Shown: positions 32,436 through 43,794 of the stretch, one piece after another
How the letters are laid out: each line of letters opens with the position of its first letter
Position numbering within the stretch: the stretch's first letter is position 1
Source of the DNA: Gnetum montanum
Lineage: Eukaryota > Streptophyta > Gnetopsida > Gnetales > Gnetaceae
DNA: 44,627 nt
Assembly: GCA_015680685.1 (NCBI GenBank)
Contig: MNCI01008716.1
Location: 202,120-246,746, forward strand
Direction of reading: 5' to 3'
Translations under genes and position numbers: made by a program
Notes under the pieces: model-generated
Told to the model about the DNA's origin: nothing
The model's input: the letters and a program-made list of their open reading frames with translations, nothing else
The model's database searches: none

Positions 32436-33050
32436 TTATATAAGGAAAGATATGAAATTATGCTATTTTTACTTTTATTAAAATATTAATGGGAGGGTTT
32501 AATTAGAGAATGATCCCAATCTCTCATGTATCTTGAATTTTTGGACCAATTTACTATAAGATAAGCTTGTCACAATATATTCTATTATAGCCCCATCATT
32601 TGGCTATAAATATGTGAGCAAATCATGTTTGTAAGTGAAGCAATTCCAAAATTTATCTCATAGTACCACATTCTATTCCATCCACAATTTCACAATTCAT
32701 CCTATTACAAGTTCATCCATGATAAATTCATCATATTCACATTTTCTCATTAGTCAAAGAAGTTGAACAATTATATTTAAAGCCATCCTTGTGTAACAAC
32801 TCTGAACTATCAAATCACCATAAATTAATTCCAAATTTTATAGGTAGGTAGATTATTGAAAGCTCTTTGTATCACATAGTGACTCACTTCATAACTCTCT
32901 CAAATTGTGAAAATTAACAATTTTTATTTTGGTCACTGAATAGTTTTATTCTAGATTCCTATTTTAAGTCTAATTTGAATGATCAAATAAAATATAATTG
33001 ATTTGAAAGTTTATAGAATTATAGATTGAAAAATGCACTTTTCAAAAAGC
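32436..33050 (+). mobile_element. copia-derived array, LTR between units 1 and 2 (ends approximate)
   Basis: The segment repeats at 34725-35345 and holds a promoter-like GGCTATAAATATGTGAGC at 32602, with the expected LTR position between the end of one internal region and the gag start of the next. The exact TG and CA ends and the primer site could not be fixed. Confidence 0.55.
32605..32614 (+). promoter_or_regulatory. TATA box in array LTR
   Basis: TATAAATATG here and TATAAATATA at 34890 are 2285 bp apart, at the same place in both repeat units. Confidence 0.5.
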
Positions 33051-34724
33051 CTAAGATCAGCCCAAAGCTTATCTAGATTGCAAAGAGATTGCAATTGCAA
33101 AATAAATAAAAAAATCAAATTTTTTCAATTGGGCCACCCACATCATTTGATATATTAGGCTGCTAAAAATCTATAAATCAAAATTTTTTTTCGAATCTCC
33201 TTACATCCATATTAAAAGTCTATAATTGGGATCATTATCTATTCAAGAAATTATATGATAATGATGTTTAGAGTATTGTGTATAGAGGTAGTAAAATTCT
33301 TGAAATATTAAACAAAAATTTCTTAAAAATTCAAGAAAACAATTAAATAGGAAGAATTGATAAAAGGTATTATATGTAATTCAGTATGTGTAAGAATCAA
33401 AAATATAATTTCAAAGATGAAGACTAGCAAGGAAATGTGGCAATTCATCCAAAACATGAGGACACAACTGAATGTCAAGAAAAGTCAAAGATCACAAAAG
33501 GTCAAGGAGGGAAAACTGAAAAAAAAACCAAAATAAGAAGTTAAAAAACAAAGAAGTGCACCCCCAAGTTGATGAAGCAAAAAGATAATGTAAGATCATA
33601 GAAAATAAAGAAGCATATAATAATATTCTTTAATATAAATAGGTATAAACTCATTTTTCTTTTTATAATCAAAATAAGACAATCCCTTCAAACTTGTGAT
33701 TGTTAGAAAGTCAGTGTACTAATCATATATCATCAAGAATAGATGACTTTAATGAAATCAAATTTGCAAATGACATTGGCAAAGTTTATTTTGAAAACTA
33801 AAGAAAACTTGAGGTATTAGTTATTGGAAACATTATCATAAAATTGGAAGATAAAAATAAATCTGAAATAAAAGATGTCCATTATGTACTTGATCTCTAA
33901 AAATCATTACTATCAATTAATCAATTAACATATGATGATTACAACCTAGCATTCAAAAAGGACTTATGCATTATTTTTTATCAAAACAATACAAAAGTAA
34001 TGTTTCAAAAGCTTCACAATCAGATATACTCTTTAAAATCAGTGCCAAAAATAGAGAAATTCTGAAATATGAAATCAACAGATGCTTTTAAAGAATGAAA
34101 AGCAAATTAAAGAAATGAAAGACCTAGAACATTGCCTACACACTTTATTTAAAGAAAAAAAGCAAGTTGTGAATGCCACAATATCAAAGATAAAAGAAAT
34201 ACATGAAGAAAGGAAAGATGCCCTCTCACTTTTGTCAACTTCAAAAAAAAAGTAAAGAAGTTCCAACCACCTTACCAAAGCAATCATTAGAGTAAATAGA
34301 TAATTTAGAATAAGAAACAACCACGAAAGTTCAAAATTAGAAAATAGAAGTTCAACCAAGGAGAACAATAATAAAAAACATTGATCAAGTTTCCAAAACA
34401 TTTGAAGGCTAGTTAATTCAAGGACAAGCTACAACAACTCCAAAGTTCATCCAAAAGAAAGGACTATTGGTTTTAGTATGCATTTTGGAAACTCTTACTC
34501 CACTTAATCTAAATGCCCATGTTGTGGTTTAGAAGCAAGATAAATAAATGAATGTAACAAGCCCAAATTCAAGGTAATAGAAGGCCATATTTACATTTGA
34601 AAATATAGTAAAAACATATAGTGAAAACTCAACTCTCAAAAGCAGACAAAGATCAAGTGAAACCAAAAAAGATTTCTTGTAAAATTGGGACCAAAGCCAT
34701 TTAATTTATATTTAAATTATCATG
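33051..34724 (+). mobile_element. copia-derived array, unit 2, internal region
   Basis: This is a complete internal region of about 1.7 kb: decayed gag, a protease segment near 33700-33900 with RIDDFNEIKFANDIGKV, then LLSINQLTYDDYNLAF as in the copia pre-integrase segment, a Lys-rich region, and the Cys-rich segment at 34514. Nothing resembling an integrase core, RT or RNase H fits between the LTRs, so the unit is non-autonomous. Confidence 0.7.
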
Positions 34725-35345
34725 CCACATAGGATAAGTTAGGAAATTCTATTATTTTTACTTTTATTAAAAGATTGATGGTAAGATGTAATTAAAAATA
34801 GCCTCAATCTTTTGTGTCTTGAATTTCTAACCCAATTATCATAAAATAGGCTTGTCCCATTATATTCTATTATGACCCCATCATTTAGCTATAAATATAT
34901 GGGCAAATCATGTTTGTAAGTAAAGAAATTCCATAATTTATCCTGTAATGCTATATCCTATCCCATTCACAATTGGATAATTTATCCCATTACAAGTTCA
35001 TCCATCATTAATTCATCATATTCACCAATTCTCATTAATCAAAGTTGAATAATCACAGTCAAGGCCTTTGCTTTGTAATAGCTTTTAACCATCAAATCAA
35101 CTCAAATTAATTTCAATTTTTTGTAGGGAGGTAGATTGTTGAAAGAGCTTTGTATCAAGTATTGAATCACTTCATAACTCTCTTAGACCGCAAAGATATT
35201 CATCCTGAAAATCAACAATTTCTATTCTGGACGCTAAATAGTTTTATTCCAAATCCACTTCTAGGCCTGATTTGAATAATAAAAAAATCCAATCAATCTA
35301 AAAGTTTACAGGATTATAGATTGCAGAATGTGATTTTCAATAAGC
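34725..35345 (+). mobile_element. copia-derived array, LTR after unit 2 (ends approximate)
   Basis: It matches 32436-33050 over its length, with the TATA box at 34890. It is followed by the start of a third internal region. Confidence 0.55.
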
Positions 35346-35520
35346 CTAAGATCAACCGAAAATGCATCTAGATCATGAAGATATTTTAACTAAAAAATTA
35401 GAAAAAAATATCAAATTTTCTCAATCGGGCCATCCACATCATTTGATATATTGGACTACCAAAAATCTATAAAATAAAAAATTATTTCGAATCTTCTTGC
35501 ATCTATATAAAAAATCTACA
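35346..35520 (+). mobile_element. copia-derived array, start of unit 3, truncated
   Basis: It repeats the first 170 bp or so of the internal region (CCTAAGATCAACC, then TCAATCGGGCCATCCACATC), as at 23088 and 33051, then breaks off at the next element. Confidence 0.65.
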
Positions 35521-37660
35521 AAACTAACTTAACATCAATTTGATGGATTTTCTACTTTATTTTGGCACATAAAAATTGATTATTCAAAAGATGATCATAT
35601 GAGTAGTTAGTGCAAGTGTTTTTTCATAATCTGTGCCTTTTAATTGAGAAAATCCTTTAGCCACTAGGCTAACCTTGTATTTATCTAACATACCATCCTC
35701 TTTTAGCTTAGTCATAAAGATTCAATGATTTTTAATAGGTTTATGGTCTTTGGGATAAGAAACTAATTCCCAAACTCTTTTTTTCATCATGGAGATTTTA
35801 ACCTTCATTGCCCTTTCCCAAGGATCCATAGTGAATGCCTTAATCACTATCTTAGGAATTTCTTTTCTTAGAATTGTAATGTTGGCAATAATATCATTAT
35901 AATGAACTTCTTGGTATTCTCATAAGTATTGCTTTATTCATATCCAATTTGGCCCACTCACTAGCACTTTTAATGATTTGTTATGATTCTATAGACCTCT
36001 TTGGTTTCATACTACTTCTTTCATTATTAGAGACATCATTATCAATAGGATAATTTTGATTCTTGGAAGTTGGTATGCTTATGATTGTATTATCACTTTG
36101 ACTTGTAAGCTCTTATTATGAGTAGTAATCTTGAGTATGATTTTAATCTAAAATTATTTTTAGTAAACTCTTCTTTGTAAGAGTTATACTTTGTAGTTCA
36201 CAACTTTTCTTTCTTCTAAAACTCTCTTAATTAAATGTAAAATTTTTCGTAATAATGAGTTTCTCAAATTCTGGATCCCAAATATAGTATCCTTTCATAT
36301 GGATTCCATATTTTATAAAGTATCCTTCCCTTGCCTTAGAACCAAATATAGTTATTGAGGGTATATGATAGCAGGCTTAATATTCAAATGTACATATGTT
36401 AATTTAGGTTTACAACTATTCCAAATGGTATTGGAACATGCATATCAAAGATACATCATTGGACTTCTATTGATAATATGAATGGTTTTTTGTAAAATTT
36501 CTCCCAAAAAGGCGCTATCTAGTTTAAATTGGGCAAGCATACATCAAACAGTTTCTCCAATTATTCTATTCTTTCATTCTATAGCATCATTTTGTTCTAG
36601 ATAGTAGGTAATAATTTTTTGATGAATAACTCCTTCTTGCTTAATGTATTCTTAAAATTCTCTATTGATATATTATGTACCATTATTAGTTTGTAACTTT
36701 ATAATCGAATGTTTAGTTTATTTTTTTCACTAGGGCCTTAAATTCTTTAAAAGTTCTCGAACACTTCATTTTTGGACTTAATAATGTATATCCATACCTT
36801 ATGACTAAAGACAACAATGTATGTCACAAAGTACTTAGCTCCTATTAGTAAAGTCATATTTCCATAATAACCAACATCTAAGTGTATAATGTCAAGCTTA
36901 GATTTTTTTTGTTATTCTTTGTATAGAAGGAAAGATTAATCTTGTTTATTTTCCTATGACACAAGATTTGGTGAACATTTCTTGATTTAATTTAAGATGG
37001 AGGAAAGAATTTGAAGCATGCTTTAATTTCTATATATGACTCTTATTCATATGTCCAAGTCAGACATGCCATAGTTTTTCTTTTTGAGTTTTATGAGTTA
37101 TAGCACATATCAACTCTCTAATAGGATGTAACTTGAACAAACTATTTGTTTCTATCATCTTAGCTAGTTTTCTCTGAGTTTTATCTTCCAATATAGTGCA
37201 TTTTATATTCTTATCCTTATCTTATTCAAAAACAACTATATGTCTAGATTTCACTAGTTGAGAGATTGAAAGAATGTTGTGTCCTTTTAAGGCTAGTGTA
37301 TAATAACCACTCTTAACTTGAACTAGTTGATCTACAATCCTCATATTGATGTCATATGCACCCTTGTACTTATAAATACCTCTAATTGGTGTAGTGGCTT
37401 CTCCAGCATTAAGTGTACATAAGTTTTTGAACAAGTTACAATTTCTTGAGGCATGCCTTAAATAACAAGAATTAATACACCATATATTATGTTCAACCTT
37501 TGTAACTATATCTTGGGTCATAATATTTTTTTTTTCTATTGAAACCAATTCATCCTCAGGTAAGTTGGCTTCATTTCTATGATAGTTAGTATTATCCTTG
37601 CTTTCCTAATTCTGTCTTGCCCATTCTTCTTCTTGCAAACCCTTTGTGGATAATGATAGA
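35521..37660 (-). pseudogene. pol: decayed copia gag-pol, minus strand
   Basis: On the minus strand: an open stretch at 37548-37222 covers the protease segment with WCINSCYLRHASRNCNLF (counterpart of WILDSGCSRHMTG) and ends in GHNILSISQLVKS, the pre-integrase motif. Heavily mutated integrase sequence follows at about 36850-36500, and the first RT block (counterpart of WELVELP...KWVFK) lies at about 35800-35540. The rest of RT and RNase H is missing where the array fragment begins. The catalytic Asp of the protease is replaced by Asn. Traces of gag may lie at 37560-37660. Confidence 0.75.
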
Positions 37661-39207
37661 GTAGTATTTTTTTAAAATTAAACCAACAAGCTTAAGTTCA
37701 TAACCTCTTTTATCATATATGAAATAACCTCTATTACTGATTGGACTAGTTATACAAGGTATTTGAACCAATAACCCTTAAGTTCATATAAGGTTGCATT
37801 TAAGAAATACATGTGTAATACACAATATGAAATCTTCTAGGTCATTTGTTGTCCATTCTTAGCAGTGAAGCAATGTAACTATTCATTCACTCACATAATA
37901 ATATGAAATTTCCATGAATGATTGGAAGAAATGAGGTGTATAATGACTCTTTTCTAAACTTTTCAAAGCACAAGTATAACAGGGTGATCAAGATAGGATG
38001 TTAAGGTAGCTAGTTTACAAAAATTAAATGCAAGGCATGTAGTTTATGTTTTTGTCCATAATCACTTAGCTCCAATTGTTAACCTACTTTAGAGGCATAC
38101 TTTACATGATAAGAAGTTTGACATTTACAACATTGGATGCACAATCCATGTATCCACTTGCAAATTTTATAGATCTATATTCAAATAAGAAGAAAAAATA
38201 TTGAAAAAATTGAAAATTAAAACTCAAGAAAGAATATTAATCAAACACATAGAACCATCAAAAAAACATTTAGCATACAAAAATGAAGAAACATAGAAGT
38301 ACATGACAAGATAAACTTGAAATGGGTAAATTCAGGAGACAATAGAATTAAGATGTAAAGAAACCTTCTAAAATGTTCTTGCATTAATTTTTCAAATCTC
38401 ATTATTAGGTTCCATCATCTTGTGGTTAATGAAATTGAAATTAAAATTTTCAGGTCAAGACCCTTACCATTAGGTTAACATCTTATTAATAATTTTTAAT
38501 GATATTTTCAGAACTCATAAAATGTACACTTCTACTATCCCATAGATCCAGAGGGTCTCAAGATATAATAAAATTTTAATTTTAAATAAACCATACTTCA
38601 TGACAAAACCAAGCATAAGCAACATGAACCTAAAATTGGTCTATGTGAAAAGGTATCAAGGAACCTCCTCACATAAAATGCATAGAAATCAAATGAAGAT
38701 ATACAAAGTTTTTTAAAATTTTTCTCCAGGCCAAGTTCTAACATCATTATATATATATTTTCAAGTTTCCTAGATAAAATGTAGTTTTGTACAACATGCA
38801 GAATGATGAAGCACTACCCTTAACTGGACAAAGCCAGCATTAATGACTTATGTGAAGTGTTCTAGCGATTCTCTCCTGGGTACACACAGAAACAGAAGCA
38901 GAGAAAGAAGAAGAAAGGCTTCCGTATAAAACAGAGCAATGGGTGCTCTGTAGAATATGAACAATGAAGAATGCGACAAAATACCACAGATAAAACATAG
39001 AAAACAATAAAATACAACAGACAAAATATAGAAAACAACAACAAAGATGCTTTCGTAGCCGTCATGAAGGTCGACCATCCAAACACTTTAGTTGGATACC
39101 GGCATTATGCAATTCACGTGATGGTCTTAAAGGTTAAAGGGTACAAATCAAATTGAAAACTTATATTTGAAAACGAAATATTCATAGCTTGCGGGAGTTG
39201 TTAAGCA
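37661..39207. other. unassigned AT-rich DNA
   Basis: The left part may hold the 5' leader and LTR of the minus-strand copia element, but no LTR ends could be set. The region 38800-39150 is less AT-rich and opens on the minus strand for 76 codons (39078-38848) with a hydrophobic, low-complexity product. I do not call it a gene. Confidence 0.35.
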
Positions 39208-39960
39208 TTACTGAAACACAGATCTTTCACAGCGTAGTTGTAAAGCATTATACCAACTTGGCAAGGATGAGCATCTTTCACAGAGTAGTTGTAAAGCATC
39301 ATCAATCAAGTCGGTGTGGAATAGTGGAAATTTTGTAAAAAAATCAAAGCATCTTTCACAGAGTAGTTGTAAAGCATTATCAATCAAGCCGGTATGGAAT
39401 AGTGGAAATTTTGTAAAAAAATCAAAGCATATTCCACAGAGTAGTTGTAAAGCATTATCAATCAAGCCAGTATGGAATAGTGGAAATTTTGTAAAAAAAT
39501 CAAAGGTAGTGGGTCAGTATGCTTTTATCAATCAAGTTGCTATGGAATCTTGGAAATTTTGTAAACAATCAAGTTGCTATGGAATTTTAGAAATTTCGTA
39601 AAAAAATCAAAGATAGTGTCTCTTTTATCAAACAATTTGATATGGAATCTTGGAAATTTTATAAAAAAATCAAAGATAGTGTCTCTTTTATCAATCAATT
39701 TGATATGGAATCTTGGAAATTTTATACAAAAATCAAAGGTAGTGGGTCCATCGGCTTTTATCAATCTTGGAAATTTTGTAGAAAACTCAAAGGTAGTAGG
39801 TCTTGCTGGTGGGTCTCAATTGGTACGTGGGAACAAAGAAAGTAAGTTTTGTTTACTACTCAATCTTGGAAATTTTGTAGAAAACTCAAAGGTAGTAGGT
39901 CTTGCTGGTGGGTCTCAATTGGTACGTGGGAACAAAGAAAGTAAGTTTTGTTGACTACTC
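39208..39960. repeat. composite minisatellite, periods 78, 63 and 99 bp
   Basis: The core TGGAAATTTTGTAAAAAAAT, with variants, occurs about nine times. Three adjoining groups have their own unit length: 78 bp (39271, 39349, 39427), 63 bp (39639, 39702) and 99 bp (39762, 39861). All three are multiples of three, so long frames stay open on both strands: plus 39314-39601 and 39574-39954 with repeats of the form GNFVKKSK, minus 39764-39540 and 39465-39208 with FDFFTKFPLFH. It lies about 1.1 kb upstream of NLR gene 2. Whether it is ever translated is unknown. Confidence 0.85.
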
Positions 39961-41023
39961 AGTATTATGTGGAATCTTCCAAGGTTCGCATAGAAATCAG
40001 CATAGCGGGTTGAAGCAAATTTGCCTCTTCTTAAAGATTGGGTTTTAGCTTATTTAAAAGAGGTTAAGTTCTGTTTGTTCATCTACAAATTTTGGCCATA
40101 ATTCTTCATTTTTTTGAGCAAGATTTAGTCCAACTCTTAAGATTAATTAATTACATTTCAACAAATTTTGGCTTCTTCTTCAGAACATTGTAGATTTAGC
40201 TTTGCTTGGTTTTATCTTATATACNCTGAATAAATAATTTCAGAACATTGTAGATTTAGCTTTGCTTGGTTTTATCTTATATACATTGCAATCACACCTC
40301 TACGCTGAACATTGTAGATTTGGCTTTGCTTGTTTTTATCTTATATACATTGCAATCACACCTCTAGGCCAATGTCATTTTTTAAAGACAGTTAAAATAA
40401 TAACGATGATTGCATTCACACGTTCATTATTTGACCTTTTATCATTTTATAAATACGGTTCTACAAACATTTGGAAGGAGATGACAAAAGAATGTCCACA
40501 GAATTATTTATTGAATTTATACAATTGCTTCAGTCTGTACGCGCGTAATCATCTAAATTGGAGTTTTTCCCCTGGTCTGTGACTTTCCCTTTTTTCAAGC
40601 CTTATGTGTACGGCACATGCCAGGAAATTAAATGATATTAACTGCAGAGTTTCATCCCGTGTTCTAACTATTCCTTTTTCAAGCCTTATGTGTACGGCAC
40701 ATGCGAGACTGGAAATTAAATGATATTAACTGTAGAGTTTCATCCCGTGTTCTAACAACTGTTTTAAACATTTCTCAAGAACAAGAGACAAATGGGGACG
40801 AGACAAGGTAAAGGGGAAAGCTACATATGGTTCTGTTCTATAAGTTATCCATCAAACACGTTCTTTTAGTGTGCATCTGTGTATAAACGTCTGTTGTGTT
40901 AAAAGGGAAAAACAAGTATTCAGCCCCTTGGGAGAAAGCTTTCAATCTACCAATCTATCTCTCATTTGTTATTAATATTCATTCATTGCCTTTGCATTTA
41001 GTTTGGTGTTTGAGTTTCTGGTG
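39961..41023 (+). other. upstream region of NLR gene 2, with short duplications
   Basis: AACATTGTAGATTTAGCTTT occurs three times (about 40184, 40244, 40308), the first two separated by the N at 40225. A second pair, TTTTTCAAGCCTTATGTGTA, recurs with an 84-bp period (40591 and 40675), each copy ending TTTCATCCCGTGTTCTAAC. The promoter and 5' UTR of the gene should lie in the last few hundred bases. GTGTATAAACG at about 40878 is a possible TATA region but is not convincing. Confidence 0.5.
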
Positions 41024-43794
41024 ATGGCGGACTTCGGAGCCTCTGTGGCTGCTGAGCTTGCTGCAACTGCTGTGACAATGGCAGTTCAGAAAATCAGCAA
41101 AGTAATCGCTCTTGGTGATGACGTTCAGAAGCTCCAGAAAAAGCTGATTGAACTGCGCGCTTTGTTTATGGATACCGACAAAGCATTTTGCAGACACGAG
41201 TCCGGACCTATCAAGCTTTGGATCAGAGATTTGCAAGATGCAGCCCTGGATGCAGAGGATGCTGTAGAATTATATGCAGCAGTTACATCGTCAGGTTCAA
41301 GCGCCATCCATTCTTCTTCATATTTTAGTTTTGGGTTATTTAAGGGTCTGTTTGCAAAGTATTTTAGAAAAGTAAAGTCATTTAGTGAATTAAATAGCCT
41401 GTGTTCTGAAATCAGAAGGATAAATCGAACTTTCTATAGCTTAGAGGAAAGGGCAGCACTCTTGGCTTGGCATAGAATAGCTATCAAAGATTTCAGGCCT
41501 TCTGATTCTGTATTATCTGATATGAATTTATGCAAAAACTCTGAAATTATCTTTGAAGAATCTATTTCTGTAGATTTGGACTATAAGGTAGAGGAGATTG
41601 TATCATTGATTCAACAGCATAAAGTAGTGGCTGTTGTTGGCATGGGAGGGAGTGGTAAAACAAGACTCCTCCAACATGTCTACAAGTCTCTGAGCTTAAA
41701 GAACAAGTATGAAAAGTGTATTTGGCTTTGTGTATCCCAGATCTATAGCATTAAACAGTTGCAGTTAGATGTCTTGAATAGATTGAACATTACAGATCAG
41801 GGAGGCAGCGTCACTTTTCTTCAGAGCAAGATTTATAATGAGATGAGGGAGAAAGATTGCCTCGTCGTGATGGATGACGTCTGGGACTTGCCAGAAACAG
41901 AGCAGGGTCAAGGGAAAAACGTTGCCCAAAAATTACAGTCAATTGGTTTTCCTAGGGACGGCAATAGATGCAGCGTTTTAATTTCTACAAGAGATTGTAA
42001 GGTCGCTGAACAATTTGACTCTTATCAGTATGCTATGCCGTTGTTGCCTGATGACAAGAGCTATGACCTCCTCTGTAAACGGCTGCTCCCTCATCCAGTA
42101 GAGAGATGGTGTTTACGGAATGGCAAGATGAATTGATAAAAAAGATTTTGAAAAAATGTGGAGGGTTGCCGCTGGCAATTGTTGCTGTGGCAGGAATTAT
42201 GAAGCATCAGCATCCAGATCAGTGGCAGGCTACATTAAAGAACATGGAAATGTCAACCTCTGCATCTTCTTCATCATCTTTAGTTACTGCCTCTGCCTCT
42301 GAAGTGCCTCAGAGTGCTGTAATTATTGCACTCAGGCTGAGCTTTAATGCTTTGGAGTTCAAGGTAAAGCCCTGCTTTGCATTCTTGGGAATGTTTGCAG
42401 AAGATGAGGAGATTGAGAGTGAGAAGTTGATAGGCATGGGGTTAGCAGAAGGTCTTGTGGAATCTGAGGAAGATGGTCTTTTGATGTTGAAGCATCTCAG
42501 CAACAGATGCCTTCTTAACATGAACCATCAAGAAGGATACTGGTGGTCAACAAGCAGAATGTACAGCATCACAGTTCATGACTTGGTTCATGATTTGGCA
42601 ATGACCGTATACAAAGAAAGCGGTGGCATCTGCCAAGGTTCCTCCTCGGACGAAGCATTTGCCCGGGAATTGCAGAGTGGGAGGAGACTTTTAAGAATCC
42701 ACATTGGCAATTCCAACCTTGATCACATACCAAACAGCTTCAGGTGTCCACGTTCTGTTCGACTTCTTCGTTTCAGTTACAGCAATGGAGTCAGCCATAT
42801 TCCGGAAGAGACTTTGCCAAATGCAAGAGCTCTTCGGACCTTGCTCTTGCCCAAATATAGCGGAGTGACAAGTCTTCCAAAGTGCGTCAGTCAATTACGG
42901 ATTTTAAAATTTCTCGACATCTCTCGTAGCCGCATACGGAGGTTACCGACGTGTCTTAGACAGCTGAAGCATCTGCAGTACTTTTACACCGCAATAGAAA
43001 AGGATGTTCCAGCCTGGGTGGAAGAGCTGCAGAGTCTCACTCATTTCTCTGGTGGTGGATTATGCAAGTGGAAGAAGGTTAATGTTAATCAGATAATGCC
43101 GAGGTCTTTAAAGGTGGTGCGTTGTATACCCATTGAGATTGGTGGGGGAACGAGGAAGAAGAAGACATGGACATGGACATGGGAAGATCTTGCAGAGCTG
43201 ACTCAGTTGCAAGAAGTGCAATTAGTGGTGCACGACACCATTGAAAGTGGCGTTTTGCCGCCACGCACTCTTGAGTCGCTCCTGGTTGCATTGAAAAAAG
43301 GAAGTGCGGCAGTAACGATACCACATGAATGGGCTCAGCACCTTCACAAACTTGAAGCGCTTGAGCTGCAATGTGGCGTGGAATTTCCAAGGCAGGCGCT
43401 CGGCTTTTTCAAACTTCAGTACTTATCATTTGGGGGAGACTATGAAGAGTATCCCGCAGACATATGCAAACTTCTCGAATTAAGGCATCTTGATCTGTTG
43501 TACAACAACAAATGTAAGTTGTTACCCCATGAATTTGGAAGTGCTGCAGCCTTTCCAAAACTGTTGACCCTTCACCTTGAAGGACTTCCTGAATTGTGCA
43601 TGTTACCTGCCATAGATAACGGAGCTATGCCGTGCCTGGCTAAATTGGATGTAGAAGGATGTAAAAGGTTAAGAGAAGCAGGTTGCGGTTGGGAACACAA
43701 AATCCGCACCCTTAAAGAAGTCCGCATTAAGCGTGTTGATCCAGCACTGCAGACAGAGTTACCGGAAGCTTTCCAGTTTTCAAATTCATTATGA
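41024..43794 (+). CDS. CC-NB-ARC-LRR immune receptor (CNL), broken by one frameshift
   Basis: An intronless gene of about 922 residues. The start at 41024 (MADFGASVAAEL) opens a coiled-coil domain with an EDVID-type motif (WIRDLQDAALDAEDAVELY, 66-84). The NB-ARC follows: P-loop VVGMGGSGKTR (205-214), kinase-2 LVVMDDVW (280-287), RNBS-B SVLISTRD (317-324). At about 42098-42107 (GAGAGATGG) the frame changes: the upstream frame ends at a TGA near 42134, while the downstream frame from 42106 carries GGLPLAI, the RNBS-D block CFAFLGMFAEDEEIE, the MHD counterpart VHD (42574) and LRRs to the stop at 43792. Two extra bases in the GA run or one lost base would explain it. As read, the protein would end inside NB-ARC, so this is a pseudogene or a base-calling error. 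By family it would be an intracellular pathogen sensor. Confidence 0.9.

Noticed and set aside
34075-34401. Minus-strand 108-codon open frame
   Set aside because: It is the antisense of the Lys-rich part of the copia-derived unit. Its Phe/Leu/Ser-rich composition is that of reversed A-rich sequence.
38848-39086. Minus-strand hydrophobic open frames as a small membrane protein
   Set aside because: Two frames overlap in the same A-rich stretch and both give low-complexity hydrophobic sequence, as expected from reverse-complemented A-rich DNA.
39208-39960. CRISPR-like repeats
   Set aside because: The repeats are head-to-tail with related sequence throughout, have no unique spacers of constant length, and lie in plant DNA.
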